The position numbers were made by a program, and so were the translations under genes. A stretch of 6,277 nucleotides of DNA from an uncultured Pseudomonadota bacterium (GTDB lineage Bacteria; Pseudomonadota; Gammaproteobacteria; Burkholderiales; SG8-39), in the NCBI GenBank assembly GCA_903864555.1, contig CAIPGJ010000525.1, positions 1 through 6,277 of the forward strand. Reading direction: 5' to 3'. Positions 5,795 through 6,277 of this stretch are shown in pieces (the first letter of the stretch is position 1; each line of letters opens with the position of its first letter). The notes under the pieces are model-generated. The model did not search any database. It had not been told where the DNA came from and saw only the letters and a list, made by a program, of their open reading frames with translations.

Positions 5795-6277
5795 TCAGGG
5801 ACGGGACGCGAACACCGGCTTGCGCGCCAGGGCATAGGCCAGTAGCGCAAACAGGCTGATGGCAGCCAGCACCAGCATCACCGCCTCGTAGCCCATGGGC
5901 CAGGCCAGCAGGGCCGCGGCGCCCACCGGCGCCGCCGCCCGGGCATACAAGCCTGACGAGGACAGCGCCCCGCCGATGCGCCCGACATGGGCCCGCCCGA
6001 AGTAGCCCGGCACGAGATTGCCGCGCACGATGGCAGCCAGTCCGCTGACCACGCCGAACAACACGGCAAAGGCGATCAGGCCGGATTCGCTGTCGGCCAG
6101 CGCAAACAGCAGAAAGGCCAGTGCCTGCCCGAAGAACACGCCATAGCCAAGGCGACGTGGCGTCAGCACGGTGCCGCAGAATCTGAACAGCACCCGGCTG
6201 GCGACCTGGGCCGGGCCCACCCATATCAGTATCGCCAGCGCCTGGCTCTCGCCCAGGCCCTTGGCATGCAGGGCCGG
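5795..6277 (-). CDS. MFS transporter, C-terminal part (N-terminus outside window)
   Basis: The frame is open from the right edge to a TGA at 5797-5795, giving 160 residues of an inner-membrane transporter. Hydrophobic segments appear near residues 12-30, 44-61, 66-84, 102-126 and 129-150, consistent with about the last five helices of a 12-helix MFS protein. A conserved-looking loop, RGNLVPGYFGRAHVGRIGG (85-103), matches the Arg/Pro-x-x-FGR-x-x-x-GR pattern found between helices 10 and 11 of many MFS members. The protein ends in a short basic tail (ARKPVFASRP). There is no start codon in the window; an in-frame GTG at 6220 is internal. It lies 133 bp upstream of the selenoprotein gene on the same strand and could export or import the substrate of this module. 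MFS membership is likely; the substrate is unknown. Confidence 0.85.
   Translation of the reverse strand, partial: PALHAKGLGESQALAILIWVGPAQVASRVLFRFCGTVLTPRRLGYGVFFGQALAFLLFALADSESGLIAFAVLFGVVSGLAAIVRGNLVPGYFGRAHVGRIGGALSSSGLYARAAAPVGAAALLAWPMGYEAVMLVLAAISLFALLAYALARKPVFASRP

Noticed and set aside
5770..5800. Terminator after the MFS gene
   Set aside because: The GGCAATTGCGCC near-palindrome is short and imperfect and has no T-run, so it does not support a terminator call.
1..6277. CRISPR array, tRNA, rRNA, insertion sequence or attachment site
   Set aside because: I saw no spaced direct repeats, cloverleaf, transposase motifs or flanking terminal repeats; nearly the whole window is coding.

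Overview
The window looks like a piece of a GC-rich betaproteobacterial (Burkholderiales-type) chromosome. This rests on the high GC content and on an orphan Bug/TctC-type periplasmic binding protein, a family greatly expanded in that group. It is inference; the window holds no rRNA or housekeeping gene. All five genes lie on the minus strand, so transcription runs from high to low coordinates.

In transcription order the genes are: (1) the C-terminal 160 residues of a major facilitator superfamily (MFS) transporter, cut by the right edge (5795-6277); (2) a 585-residue UGSC-family selenoprotein (3904-5661) whose reading frame crosses an in-frame TGA at 5325-5323; (3) a secreted Bug/TctC solute-binding protein (2809-3804); (4) a complete MmgE/PrpD-family protein (1191-2579); (5) a second, divergent MmgE/PrpD-family protein, cut by the left edge (1-1181).

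The main result is the selenoprotein. A standard gene caller would split it into a 112-residue ORF and a separate ORF of about 466 residues, or call it a pseudogene. The two halves are in the same frame, both sides of the TGA match one family, and the TGA sits at the Sec position of a U-G-x-C motif (here U-G-A-C). A 12-bp stem-loop with a 2-nt bulge and a 6-nt loop starts 5 nt after the TGA, as expected of a bacterial SECIS element. If this is right, the organism must carry selA, selB, selC and selD elsewhere.

The genes probably form one uptake and catabolism module for an unidentified organic acid. The MFS protein and the Bug receptor would handle transport or sensing, the MmgE/PrpD proteins would act as dehydratase-, decarboxylase- or isomerase-like enzymes, and the selenoprotein would supply a redox step. 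The substrate cannot be read from the sequence.

The non-coding gaps are short (9 to 229 bp) but structured. A heptanucleotide tandem repeat lies upstream of the Bug gene. A set of competing hairpins follows its stop codon. A sigma70-like promoter and a 10-bp direct repeat precede the first MmgE/PrpD gene.
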